From Amblyomma americanum (Eukaryota > Arthropoda > Arachnida > Ixodida > Ixodidae): DNA of 64,000 bases. Below the pieces are notes generated by a model, which had not been told where the DNA came from, did no database searches, and saw only the letters and a list, made by a program, of their open reading frames with translations. This document shows positions 41,952-54,425 of the stretch, one piece after another (position 1 is the first letter of the stretch; the number at the start of each line of letters is the position of its first letter). The translations under genes and the position numbers were made by a program. The DNA lies in assembly GCF_052857255.1 (NCBI RefSeq), contig NC_135500.1:53655272-53719271 (forward strand). Direction: 5' to 3'.

Positions 41952-44159
41952 GGGTATGCGCAGAGAGGGGGTGATGCCCCCCCTCTCTCTCGCTATCCTC
42001 GATAACGAAGCAATGAAAAAAATAGTGCGGCGTACGCCTGCAGGGTTCGCTCTTCGCTCTCCGTATTCGGCTGTGGTGCAGCGCGTCGCAGTGCAGACGA
42101 CCATTCGCATAATCTGACGCACTATGCTGGCGGCCGTATTCAGTATGATTTCGTGTGCTTCTTCCTACGTTTCGGTTTCCTGGCGTACGATATAGTGCAT
42201 TACCTTCACCTAAGTTCTGCTGCGGCTCTCTGAGCAGTCAACTTTGAATTTTCGCGTTCAGTATTTCCAGTATTCTTGTTCAACTTTCTGGAAGCTTAGT
42301 ACAATCGAACAGGGTTTGAAGACGCATTGTCTGCCTCTATTTCTGAAGAGTTTTTACTGCTTCGTTATTCACAGGTTGTCATCTCGAGTCTTGTGTTAAT
42401 GAATAGGTTTAGCGTCTTCGCGCAGGCAAAGCAGATGAAGTCGCTCGTGTGTTTGGGGTTAGCATGTTTTGTGGAAGCTTCTGCTGGTATTTTATGTAAT
42501 GCTACGCAGTATGCTCCAGCTATGAAGTTTACGCTTGCTGCACTTGCGTTCCTCCCTCTGCACTCACGAGGGCAAGAGGTGGAGTATTTTGCCATGATGT
42601 CAGAATACAAGCGCCCAACGTATGAGTTCCAGGACACGCCGTCATATGGCTAGTCAAAATCAAAGAGATTAAGCGAGATGCTCTTGCACCGTTCCCTCGA
42701 TGTCGTACCGCGCGACTCTTGGAAGAACCAATGTAGTCGTCAACCCTGGATAGGCATAAAGTCGGCATTGGTGTCTACCTGCCTGTAGTCAAATGTGCCT
42801 GCGGTTGGCGCTGCCCCAGGCCTGTCCACTTGGCGTTCAAGCGCGTTGAGTTCGGCTTGGGAAAAGTGGCGAATCATTTCGTTCCTGGGCAGTTATGCGC
42901 ATCTAAACTATATACGCACGGTGTCCCTGTCAGTGAACCTGTTTTGCTTCTGCTTCCTCACGCTTGTCTTGAGGAGAGCGATAAAATGATAGGAATTTTA
43001 TGTAGCTAAACCGATTAGGATATGCAAAAGCAGGCCTTTCCGTCCTAAACTTCTTGTTAATTTCCGCATCGGTACACTCCAGCTGTATCTGTCCCCGAGC
43101 AAGCGGCTGATCGCGCCGCTTAGTGCGGGAGCACGGTCTCCGTGAGCCCGCTGAGATACCGCCAGTGTCATCTATTTAGAGATGCTGTTGCCTCCAGCGG
43201 ACGTGAATGGCGTGCCATGGGCCACACAGTTTTCTTGCTCCTTTGTGTTTGCGCCGTTTGCCCCGGCAGACGTTCTTCCTCCTTCCTTTTTCCTCGCCTC
43301 CGCGTTAAAACGAGTGTGTCGGTTTCGGGGGCGGACTAGTGCTCTCGCGCGCACTATGGTAATAGTGCTTTCCCTCTAAAATACATACGGTGGCAGAGCC
43401 AGCAGTCGCAGACAAGGACATATTAGGATGTCTGCGCCTCCGGTGGATGCAGTCGCTTGTCAGCGAACAGCAGGTGAATGGACAGAATCAATTTGAATGA
43501 CACGGCTCCTTGCTCACCGTTTCTGCCGTAAGGTATACGTGTGCCGTCTTGCACTTAGACTTCAGTGCAAGTTGATTGTCTCCGCGGTTCAAGTCAGTAA
43601 TTGACCTTTCGTGCGCGGCTGCAGTCCAAGTGTCGCTCATGAATTCTGGGTAGTCACGCTCGAACCTGAGCCATCGTCTGACGAGCTGTTGATAGCGTAA
43701 ATTCATTACTTGTATCCTAAGTGTATGCAGCTTTTATTTTCGTATTGTTTTCGGCACCGCGGAAGCTATGACGCGCCAAACCTGACCTGCAAATAAGTGA
43801 CAGTTTAGAGGGCAAAAAAAAATGTATAACAGTATTTCTACTGTAACACGTCCGCAGCTACTTCTGATTATCGAATAAAAGCACGATGCAAACGAAATGG
43901 TAATCCTATGTGCCACCGCCGTGGTGATGAAGTCGTTTTGTGATATCTCCCCATCACAACTTTTGAACATTTTATTCATATATCCTGGATGTCAAGAAAA
44001 ACAAGTCAATCTTCAGCCCCACCTGCAGTTTTTCATACCTTCTAGGCCGGAAATGCGAAAATAAGGGGAAAGGCTGCGAAATAGCTGCACATAGAAAAAG
44101 AAATCAGACACGACTGAAGCAGTCAGCTTGATTGCCGCCCGCCAATCTGTACATGAAAT
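41952..44159. other. Left arm, inner part: no gene recognised
   Basis: Inverted match to 46850-48990. It includes a GC-rich stretch near 43140-43390 and downstream flank of the transposase exon 3 copy. No known domain in any frame. Confidence 0.55.
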
Positions 44160-44439
44160 GTGGTCAGTGGCGAGAGAACCCGCCGTTTGCAGCCTGGATG
44201 TCTTGCAATCTTGCTGAAGAGACGCGTACAGATTGGGAACCAAATCTTTGTCGGATCTCAGCCGTTCCCACTCCTCTTGTAGAGCTACCCATAAAGCGTC
44301 TCTGCTGTCGATTTGGAGAGCATGTCGCGCCAAGTTTCGCTTCATTAAGCACCATACATTCTCCATGATGTTGATTTCGGCACCTTTAGGCGGCCATTCC
44401 AGCACGTGTGATCTGAAGTTGGTCAAGAGTGGCCCGGAC
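44160..44439 (-). pseudogene. Inverted copy of Tc1 transposase exon 3
   Basis: The minus strand encodes the third exon again: VLEWPPKGAEINIMENVWCL, with the catalytic E of the DD34E triad kept, then LMKRNLARHALQIDSRD and a frameshift near 44210. The copy begins within about five bases of the first base of exon 3 (inner arm edge 44439 corresponds to 46572; exon 3 starts at 46568) and has neither intron 2 nor exon 2 next to it. It cannot make a transposase alone. Confidence 0.85.
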
Positions 44440-44718
44440 TATGACCGACGCTATGACCAAAGCATTCGAAGCGCTTTCACAGCGTGACGTTGGCATACGT
44501 TTCTTGAACGCGGGGAATGAACTGGCTTGACTGCGAGCTTATCACTGCCAGTCATGGCATTGTGTCGATGGTTCGAGGGAGTGAAGCTGTATGCCATTCA
44601 CGAAAAAAAAGAAACTTCGAATTTAATGTCGCCCACTGATGCACTGAGTTGGCGTGAATCCTTCGCGTGCTTTGCCGATTGCCCAGTTGGACTCTAGTCG
44701 TTGCGAAACGTAGACGCC

Positions 44719-46847
44719 ATGCCACGCATTGACAGGGAGACACGATAGCGCATAATTGCGGTTGCTATTGCGGGTCGAAGCCGCCGAGAAATTGTTAGAA
44801 TGTTTGGGTGCTCGAGGTTCTCAGTGGATCGCATTGTGTGCGCGTACAGAGATGAACAACGCGTTGAGGATGCTCCAAGAGAAGGTCGGCCTTCAGCCAC
44901 AACCCCTGAAAAAGACTTGTGGATTGCTGCCGCTTCTAATATTGAACCAACACTGACCTGCGAGGAAATTCGGCAAGAGCTGGGCCTACGTGCGTCAGTG
45001 ACAACCATTCAACGGAGACTGTACGCGGCAGGGCTTCGCAGTCGCATTGCTTGCCAGAGGTCCCCATTGAGCCCACGGGAGAGGCAAGAGCGCCTTCAAT
45101 TCGTGAGGAACCACATGTCGTGGGGAGAAGAGGAGTGGGGCTTTGTAGTGTTCACCGACGAATCCACATTTCTGACACGATGGGACCAGCAGCAGCGCGT
45201 GTGGAGAGTCGTCTGTGCAAGGTAAGAACATCGAATATCACGGCTATAGTAGGATACACCTTAAGAAACCCGCAGTTGCTAAGACTAGGCCATGAACCGC
45301 GGCTACCTGTTCGATATCGAATGAGAAACTTCTTTTTCAAAACAGCCTCATAGTTTCCTGAATTTCACTGATAATTTCAGTTGTGCGTTATCGGCAAACT
45401 TTTTTCACGTGCTTAAAATAGTAGTGGAATGGCACTTACTAGTTCAAAACCTATAATGGTTTTATGCAGGTATGAACCAGAATATATCCAGCACGTCGCA
45501 GCTAGCGAGCGCTGTGCAGTCAGTGTATGGGGCGCGGTCACACGCCAGGGGCTTGGACCACTTCATAGAATTGAAGGCACCTTGAAAGCAAATGACTACG
45601 TGGACATCTTTCAAGAAGTGATGCTGCCTTTTTTACTGGGTGGAGCATTTCCTGACGGACTGTTTGTGTTCCAACACGACAGAAGCCCCATACATACGGC
45701 CAAGTCAGTAGTATACGGGCTTCGTAGTGGCCTAGATTGCTAAGCAGAGAACGCTGCTGAATCCTAAGAGCGTGATAGAAAAAAAGAACGAGGCACGGCC
45801 TAGCGCTACGTCGCCGCTCTAACGTCAGGTCAAGACGCCTGTAACTGTGCGTCTTTATTATATGGTTGGGCTGTGCCTTGTCTGCTCCTTAAGAAGTCAA
45901 TGCGGTCAATGGTTTCTTAGTCGAACGTTACCACTGCAGTGCTCAGGCAGCACCATTTTAAACGATTTTTCTCTGCGATTCCTTATTGAAGAGGGTAAGA
46001 AAAACTTCGTTATAAAGCGCTTCAAACAGAAATAATGGGCTGTAGCATACGTGGCCCTTCACCTTACAGATGCATGTTAGATACGGGTAGTTGCAAGTCT
46101 TGTCTGTGAGATATCTATTACGGGCTGAGGGCGGCCATTGGCGGCACGATAAGAAGCGATGTGCTCTTGGCATGTCTGTTGAATGGCAATTGCTATATTT
46201 TCCCGGATCTCCACTATTTTACTTTCCTCCAAATACGTTTCCTCAAAACGCAGATAATGAGGTTTGACAGTGAGCCTTCAGAAACTCAGTGTCAGTCCTA
46301 GTTAAATATGGCACAATTGTTCACCATCTACCTGCATAGCAGCAGCGAAAGCTTATGCGTGATTTAGGTATGCTAAACACAAGTGCCATTTTACAATAAA
46401 AAAAAGTATATCTCACATAGCACTGCAATTTCTAAGAAAGCAATATTGTGCAAAATTATGCTATTTTGGTTTCTGTGCAGCACTACGTTCAGAAACTGTC
46501 CTATACAGCTGTAATCTCTCCCCATTGTTGCATACGAACATTTTAATAAGCGTCACCTCCTTTGCAGGTGTGTCCGGGCCACTCTTGACCAACCTCAGAT
46601 CAGCGTGCTTGAATGGCCACCTAAAGGTGCCGACATCAACATCATAGAGAATGTATGGGGCTTAATGAAGCGAAACTTGGCGCGATATGCCCTCCAAATC
46701 GACAGCAGAGACGCTTTATGGGTAGCTCTACAAGAGGAGTGGGAACGGCTGAGATCCGACAAAGATTTGGTTCCCAATCTGTACGCGTCTCTTCCAGCAA
46801 GATTGCAAGACATCCAGGCTGCAAACGGCGGGTTCTCTCGCCACTGA
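44719..46847 (+). pseudogene. Tc1-like DD34E transposase gene with two introns, one early stop
   Basis: Exon 1 44719-45221 (donor AAG/GTAAGA), exon 2 45470-45703 (acceptor TTTTATGCAG, donor AA/GTCAGT), exon 3 46568-46847 (acceptor CTCCTTTGCAG). Introns are 248 and 864 bp. Joined, the frame gives 338 residues, standard for Tc1. An N-terminal paired-type helix-turn-helix (IAGRSRREIVRMFGCSR) is followed by the DDE domain: D147 (FTDES), D238 (HDRSPIHTA) and E273 (IIENVW), with exactly 34 residues between the last two. The only visible break is a TAG at codon 10 (44746-44748). A later in-frame start could still give a nearly full protein, but M81 lies beyond the first helix-turn-helix. The gene lies in the centre of the large inverted duplication. 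Confidence 0.85.
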
Positions 46848-49800
46848 CCACATTTCATGTACAGATTGGCGGGCGGCAATCAAGCTGACTGCTTCAGTCG
46901 TGTCTGATTTCTTTTTCTATGTGCAGCTATTTCGCAGCCTTTCCCCTTATTTTCGCATTTCCGGCCTAGAAGGTATGAAAAACTGCAGGTGGGGCTGAAG
47001 ATTGACTTGTTTTTCTTGACATCCAGGATATATGAATAAAATGTTCAAAAGTTGTGATGGGGAGATATCACAAAACGACTTCATCACCACGGCGGTGGCA
47101 CATAGGATTTCCATTTCGTTTGCATCGTGCTTTTATTCGATAATCAGAAGTAGCTGCGGACGTGTTACAGTAGAAGTACTGTTATACATTTTTTTTGCCC
47201 TCTAAACTGTCACTTATTTGCAGGTAAGGTTTGGCGCGTCATAGCTTAATGAAATTACGCTATCAACAGCTCGTCAGACGATGGCTCAGGTTCGAGCGTG
47301 ACTACCCAGAATTCATGAGTGACACTTGCACTGCAGCCGCGCACGCAAGGTCAATTACTGACTTGAACCGCGGAGACAATCAACTTGCACTGAAGTCTAA
47401 GTGCGAGACGGCGCATGTATACCTTACGGCAGAAACGGTGGGCAAGGCGCCGTGTCATTCAAATTGATTCTGTCCATTCACCTGCTGTTCGCTGACAAGC
47501 GACTGCATCCACCGGAGGCGCAGACATCTTAATATGTCCTTGTCTGCGACTGCTGGCTCTGCCCCCGTATGTATTTTAGAGGGAAAGCACTATTACCATA
47601 GTGCGCGCGAGAGCACTAGTCCGCCCCCGAAACCGACACACTCGTTTTAACGCGGAGGCGAGGAAAAAGGAAGGAGGAAGAACGTCCGCCGGGGCAAACG
47701 GTGCAAACACAAAGGAGCAAGAAAACTGTGTGGCCCATGGCACGCCATTCAAGTCCGCTGGAGGCAACAGCATCTCTAAATAGATGACACTGGCGGTATC
47801 TCAGCGGGCTCACGGAGACCGTGCTCCCGCACTAAGCGGCGCGATCAGCCGTTTGGTCGGGGACAGATACAGCTGGAGTGTACCGATGCGGAAATTAACA
47901 CGAAGTTTAGGACGGAAAGGCCTGCTTTTGCATATCCTAATCGGTTTAGCTATATAAATTCCCTATCATTTTATCGCTCTCCTCAAGACAAGCGTGAGGA
48001 AGCAGAAGCAAAACAGGTTCACTGACAGGGACATCGTCCGTATATAGTTTAGATGCGCATAACTGCCCAGGAACGAAATGATTCGCCACTTTTCCCAAGC
48101 CGAACTCAACGCGCTTGAACGCCAAGTGGACAGGCCTGGGGCAGCGCCAACCGCAGGCACATTTGACTACAGGCAGGTAGACACCAATGCCGACTTTATG
48201 CCTATCCAGGGTTGACGACTACATTCGTCCTTCCAAGAGTCGCGCGGTACGACATCGAGGGAACGGTGCAAGAGCATCTCGCTTAATCTGTTTGATTTTG
48301 ACTAGCCATATGACGGCGTGTCCTGGAACTCATACGTTGCGCGCTTGCATTCTGACATCATGGCAAAATACTCCACCTCTTGCCCTCGTGAGTGCAGAGG
48401 GAGGAACGCAAGTGCAGCAAGCGTAAACTTCATAGCTGGAGCATACTGCGTAGCATTACATAAAATACCAGCAGAAGCTTCCACAAAACATGCTAACCCC
48501 AAACACACGAGCGACTTCATCTGCTTTGCCTGCGCGAAGACGCTAAACCTATTCATTAACACAAGACTCGAGATGACAACCTGTGAATAACGAAGCAGTA
48601 AAAACTCTTCAGAAATAGAGGCAGACAATGCGTCTTCAAACTCTGTTGGAGTGTTCTAAGCTTCCAGAAAGTTGAACAAGAATACTGGAAATACTGAACG
48701 TGAAAATTCAAAGTTGACTGCTCAGAGAGCCGCAGCAGAGCTTAGGTGAAGGTAAATGCACTATATCGTACGCCAGGAAACCAAAACGTAGGAAGAAGCA
48801 CACGAAATCATACTAAATACGGCCGCCAGCATAGTGCGTCATATTATGCGAATGGTCGTCTGCACCGCGACGCGCTGCACCACAGCCGAATACGGAGAGC
48901 GAAGAGTGAAACCTGCAGGCGTATGCCGCACTACTTTTTTCACTGCTTCGTTATCGAGGAAAGCGAGAGAGAGGGGGCATCACCCCCTCTCTTTGACGGT
49001 ACAGATATCCTGGAACGTTTCACATCGTTCCGCCTGCTTCCATTCGGGGGATTTATGTCAAACAACTGCCTGCACGGAAAGAAAAAGACATGCTTTACAT
49101 GTAGAGTGTTTTGCATATGTGTGCACTGCTCAAAAATGCCAACACAGATTTAGGTCCCAAAAGTATCATGATGCACAGTGACAGCAGGAAAGCGTATTTG
49201 TGTACAGACCATGTGTATAATAATTTGCAAGACACCTTTTGTTTGCCCCTCCTCTGCAATGCCTGTCTAAGGCCAATAAATCATTTAAATAAACAAGCAG
49301 CACTTTTGAGGAATGACCAATGTTTATATTGGTGATACCGAAAACAGATATTCAGAAATATTGCCTACATCGAACACACCAATTATCCCCTTAAAAATCT
49401 TCTGTAAATACACAGAGAAGTCGCAATGTATATCGAATTCCTATTTCCTAACGGCGCTCTTCAGTCACTTTATGTGCGCACAGACGGGTCGGTTGCGCCG
49501 TTTTGGGAACCTTCTGATAGAGCCAGCACTGTGAAACTGCATGCAGAGGTTAACGTGGCATGTGCTTGAGGGCGGCCTTAGGTCTCGTGCAGTCACTTCG
49601 CATGTCACATCACTGTTATGCTGTAAAGTCAAGCTAACTAAAGTCTAGAGTCTAGAGGCAGCCCTCGCTTGCTTCGCTTCTGAAGGCGTTGCGGGCGGGA
49701 GCGAACTGTGTCTTCATTTTAATGGCTGATTATTCAATCTACGGTGCAATAGCAACAGAATTGGACGTTTTAAATTAAACAGTCCCTAAGCGCCGCGTGC

Positions 49801-50721
49801 TTCAGCTTTGATACTAAGCAAGTTATGCCTACCAATGCCTAACGAGTGGTGCACTGCCAGCACGCGGTGGGTGGCACATTACTGCAAGAAGGCGATCATT
49901 GGCTTGAGTGAAATGTACCGTTGCGTCTAGATCATAGGCAAGCTTATTATTAATACTGTCATGACCGTAGGCAAGGACGAAGTGCTGTGCCTGTGTGTGT
50001 TTTGGTGTTGGGGTGCTTGCGAGTTTGTTCCTCTGATCTTTGGTGGGCTCACCCTGCACATGCCTTCAATCTTTTTTGTAAATATATTTTCCTCATTACG
50101 GTATATAATATCAAATTATTTTGCAATCTCTTTCGAGTTCAATATATTCCGGTTCCACTGTAATACAGCTTTGTTCTCATGCTAGGAAGTTGAGACGTCA
50201 GTATTCATGCTTAGTTATGTCTCCATAATGGAGCTCAAGATTATTCCACAGAGCTTAAGGTGCAGCATGTGGACACAAGTGAGCAAATAAATTTCCTGTT
50301 GGTAGCTGTTCTTTGGAAGAGCTGTGCAGTAAATTCTGTACGCAAAGAAAGGTATAAGAGGCAGATGTAGCAGTGGACAAATGAAGTAAAGTAACTATTG
50401 CGTGCATGAGAAGCTTCAGATGCCAAAGAAGTATGCTGTCAAAGGCTGCAGTGACCTCCTCTGTTGTATATAAGCAACCAGGTATAGTACGAAAAGCAGT
50501 GGCGGGATTTTACACTGAGGACCTATGAGAAACAATTAACCCAAATCAAGCTGTTCGTGCTGTCCCTAAGAACACTTGGCCTATTTTTTAGCAGTACCAC
50601 AAAGGTGTAAAACAGATGGTCGCACAGCAGCTTGTGATGCATTGAGGCTGCAAAGAGCCAAGAATATGCACGTGCACTCAAAGTGCTTGAAAAGTGCTTG
50701 CCATTTCATCCTCTTTTTCCG
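46848..50721. other. Right arm: transposase 3' flank and unassigned sequence
   Basis: Inverted match to the left arm. No domain was recognised in the small ORFs. The outer 85 bp or so (50637-50721) are Penelope-like sequence, matching the truncated end of the element at 37097-37870; after 50721 the match ends. Confidence 0.6.
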
Positions 50722-51259
50722 CTCTGCTATGGTCACACTGCACTGTACGGCTGTTGTTCAGTGCTGTTGGGGAATTGTTAAAGAACTGGCCATGTGCGCA
50801 TCAGGTTCTGCTTGCCAAAGCAGTACAATGCACACGTGGAGGCACACAGAAAAACTATGCATTGGGTACTGCAACGTACACCAGGCACGGTGTAGAAAAA
50901 ACAAAATAGGCTAGTCAGTGGTTGGTGCATAGAATACATTTGCAGCGCTGAAGAATATCCTAGGAGAAAAAATGGTTCTTATTAAAATGGCTGCAAGGTC
51001 TGTGAACCTTATATTGTCAGAACTGCTAGGAAAAGAAGTTTGTCCCAAAATCTTTTAACATGGGGCACTCACCTTTGTACGAATTCGAGGGTTATGGCAG
51101 CACCCTCTGGGTACTCAATCCATTATGTAGTATAATATGAAGGCTGCACTTGCTGCTTCAGTAAAGTCACTTGCTTCTGAGAAAATGATTTGGTTCTCAC
51201 ATCAAAGTACTGTTCACTGTGTATGCTTCCTGGAAAATGAAGAGCCACAGTTAAGACTT
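50722..51259. other. No gene recognised
   Basis: Unique flank outside the right arm. No coding or repeat signature was seen. Confidence 0.45.
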
Positions 51260-51393
51260 TAAAATTTTGAATCTATGCCTCAACTTTGTTATGGGGTCAG
51301 GGGACCCAGCCAGGTACAAGTTTTGTACCTTTTGTACCCGGCCCTTAGTTTTCTGTACTGAGAACTAAAATGTTAATAAACTCAACTCAACTC
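51260..51393 (+). repeat. LINE 3' tail fragment
   Basis: GGTACAAGTTTTGTACC, TTTTGTACCCGGCCC and the ending TTAATAAACTCAACTCAACTC look like a retrotransposon 3' UTR with a CTCAA repeat tail, a type I recall from tick LINEs. No coding part is attached. Confidence 0.45.
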
Positions 51394-51624
51394 TTATTCC
51401 TTTTTTTGCTAAATCCTGAACCATCTATTTTTAAATAAAAGTCAAAGACGCCTATTCCTAGCAATAACAAACAGAAGAAAATAAGATTAGACTGTATTGG
51501 TTGGGATAGGAAGTCCTTACGGTAGCTGCATTGGTTGGGAGAGAAAGTCCTTACGGTAGTATAGTAATTCCATACTAATTGATTAAACACAGGATAAGGC
51601 CCATGCTAGAATTTTACCTTCGAG

Positions 51625-53005
51625 ATGAAATGTAGTCCTCAATTAGAACTCTGAGGTATGCAACCTGGGCAGGTGTTATCTTCGCTGCAAGGACATGAGT
51701 TATTTGCTACAATGTAAGCACAAGGTGCCAAACTGGATCATCTATGTCAGCCACGTTGGTGCCAACGTAGAGAGGCAGCAACTTAAGCAGAGTGCAATTT
51801 TTCATTGGATGCCCAGAAAGCTTGAAAGCCCTGCCTGAGCACTTTTGCAGGTTTATTGTGCAAGTCAAGGTTGGTATATTTCATTGTTGATATCCTGTTG
51901 TTCAGGTAATCATATGTGAACCAGCATTTATTCTTCACAAAATAATGAATATACAATGCCACATCATGCTTAACCACCGCCTCAAAGAGGTCATATGTAA
52001 TTCATGGCGGCAGTCTAGAATTACACACATGGAAAAACTTAAGGGCATGGAACGAAGACTGTTCAACAATACCACATTCACTGTTAGCTGAGGAACTTCC
52101 TGCAATGCACTCGACGTATTCATCATAATGCTGAGGCGTTCGCTTTTCCCCAGTCGCAAGAGGTTCCTGCTCAAAATTAGAGCGAGTAGCAAGGCAGAAC
52201 CTGCAAAAGTAAGCGCTTGTGCTAAAATTCCGTACAAAGCCACCAATGCCATGACTGCCAAGGTTGTCTCCCATTATAAAGTATAGCCGCACATGATGAT
52301 GGGCTCCACTGGTCAACACTCCTGACCTCTCAAGACTGACCATGTCCTCTCTCAATGGCTGCAGCACTTCTGCCAACCCAAATTCTTTGATATCTTACTG
52401 GCGGCAAAGCAAAACCATCTGCATGGCTTCCACACGAGACCTACAGTACAAAGGCACATTTCCAAGTGTCAGGTACACACCCAGCAGCTTAAAATCTCTC
52501 TTCGCAGAACCTAGAGGGTTTGCAATTTAAAATTCATCTTGATATAACAAAATTCGTATTAGTTTACCCTTCCTGTTTGTGAAAGGCTGACATGAAATGC
52601 AATCTTACAAAAATTCTTCAGAAGTTGTATTCTTCTCACTGCTTACCTGAGACATGGAGAATTTCATGAAGCTTTCAGCTTGCACATTGTGATATAAAGA
52701 CTCATTTTGTCTGTTGAGACCTAAAGACACTTCCACGGGTTCTATAAGTTGAAGTTCTCTTCATAGAAGTCGTGGCGACAGTATGATGACCTGATCCAAT
52801 GACCAAACACTGATCCAATTTTCACAAGTAGGTCTTTGGATCGTGAACCAGGCCCTCCAGTGAACTCTGGTCGCTTAAGCTATGCAATGAATCAATCTCC
52901 TTAACTATGGTTTGTACTGTGCTTGCTGACAAATGATGTTGCATTTCCAGCTTAAGCAGAAACTGGGCAAGGCTAGTAGTGAAGAGGTTGCTACCGGTGG
53001 GGTTA
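51625..53005 (-). pseudogene. CACTA (EnSpm)-like transposase, several exons, broken
   Basis: On the minus strand: SNLFTTSLAQFLLKLEMQHH near 52960-53000 and ASTVQTIVKEIDSLH; ELQLIEPVEVSLGL and ESFMKFSMSQ ending at a GTAAGC donor near 52645; after an acceptor near 52590, KLIRILLYQDEF and FKLLGVYLTLGNVP near 52480. Next come HVRLYFIMGDNLGSHGIGGF near 52250-52290, YFCRFCLATRS near 52190, a DLFEAVVKHDVALYIHYFV stretch near 51940-51990, and ISTMKYTNLDLHNKPAK near 51860. The GDNLG..GF and cysteine-rich segments are features of metazoan CACTA/TNP2-like transposases (from memory). Stops near 52000, 52390 and 51690. Terminal repeats were not found. Confidence 0.65.
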
Positions 53006-54425
53006 CTAGCATTGACCCAACATATAACTCAGCGTCCACAAAACGCACTTAAAAAAATTCTAACTGGAGGATATTTGTGAAGCAGCATCTTTTAACATAC
53101 CCCAACTTTAGTGAGAGTCCCTTTCTGAGGCCCTCGAAGTTGTATACAACTATAGTTGGTGGTTGAGTAAGTTACACTCTGTCAAATTGTATAAGTAAAT
53201 AGGGAAGCCAGGGGCGTGATGCGACCACGGTATCGTTACATAAGCACCCTAGGTGTGCGATTTGATGTATTGCTCCGCTTGCTTACATGCGTCTATGGAC
53301 CAGGGAAGGCCCACCTCCTCGCCACCTGCTAGCTAATAATGGTTGTTCATTTTCACCACCTCAGAGCTCTCAGTCAGTTCACTAAATTTTTCTACTGCAT
53401 CTATGACAGTGACACAAAACCGTGCACGGCCGTCACGAAAAACTATCATGTTCTGGCCGAGCAGCAGTCCCACTGCTGCCATCAACACGCAGATCATACT
53501 CGCTCAAACCAGTGCGACAACCCAATGACGTGTGAAACTAGTTCATAAAAGTATACTTCCTCATCTGTTTTCGTCTCTCAGCTCTCATTTAAACTGTGTT
53601 ACATTTTTAATGACGACAGCAATTCCTCCTACAAGCACCACTCCAAGTACTACCACCGTCACCTTAATTACTGTTGGGGTAAAAGAAGTCGTGCCACGTC
53701 ACGGAGTGACTCTTCAACCGCGGAAATGACTTTTGACCCCAACTGACTATCGCATTAAATTAAAAAAAATAGTTTTCAGTAATCGAAAAATAATATTCAC
53801 CAAAGAAAAAATACTTTGGTTCTGGAATAAACATCGAAAAAAGTACGCCGAATTTTCATAAATAAAAGCTGAAAAGTCTAACTGATAGCTATGAAGGATA
53901 CTGTAGTGAAGAGCTCCGTGCGCTGACATTGCAGAGGACACCGGCGTAGTCGCATGTTTAGGGATATCTTAACTATGGACTGGTTCTTGAACAGTTGAGA
54001 GACACTTTTTAGGCGTAGGCAAAACAAAAAGGAGTGTATTACAGAACTGAGTGCAAAAAAGGTTTTTACAGGGCCGTCTACAATTCTTATCTGGCCTGTC
54101 TCGACGCTTGTAAAGGTGTATCCAGACGACGGATCATGGACCTGTTTTGGCCCTCGGACTAGCGGTCACATGGGGTTTCGCTTCCGGTCTGCGAGCCGGA
54201 TCGCTCGAGAAATGCGAGAGCATTTTTTCTGGCGGCGAACCACGGAAATCTGACGACTACACCACACTGGTCTTTTCTGGCAGTCGAATCACCACTGCTA
54301 TCATTGTGCGCGCCAAGGCGCCACCAGCCGCACCAGCGGAGGTAGTGTGTTTTTACTGTTAGCCACCGTGCTGTGAACATGTCAACGTGGTCGGACGACA
54401 CTACTTTTTTATTGTTTTGCTTTAG
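53006..54425. other. No gene recognised
   Basis: AT-rich, followed by a GC-richer stretch around 54120-54360 directly before the MADF-like exon. Small ORFs have no recognised domain. Part may be the N-terminal region of the CACTA-like element. Confidence 0.4.

Larger units (their letters stand above)
37765..50721. repeat. Large inverted duplication around a Tc1-like gene
   Basis: The left arm (37765-44439) and right arm (46572-50721) are reverse complements. Corresponding points: 38430 with 50059, 39176 with 49313, 42653 with 48302, 43339 with 47616, 43706 with 47231, 44426 with 46585. Stretches compared by eye are about 97-99% identical. The left arm has an extra 2.45 kb (39502-41951) absent from the right, and about 55 bp near 43715-43770 absent at 47250. 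The central 2.1 kb (44440-46571) is unique and holds exons 1 and 2 of the transposase; exon 3 is in the right arm, with an inverted copy in the left. Confidence 0.92.

Noticed and set aside
42327..42653. 108-codon ORF conserved in both arms
   Set aside because: Arm identity is equally high outside the ORF, so its conservation says nothing about coding; no domain was recognised.
37765..50721. Assembly artefact as explanation for the inverted duplication
   Set aside because: Arms differ by substitutions and by 2.45-kb and 55-bp indels, and the centre is unique. A read-level fold-back error would give identical arms. It is not fully excluded without reads.
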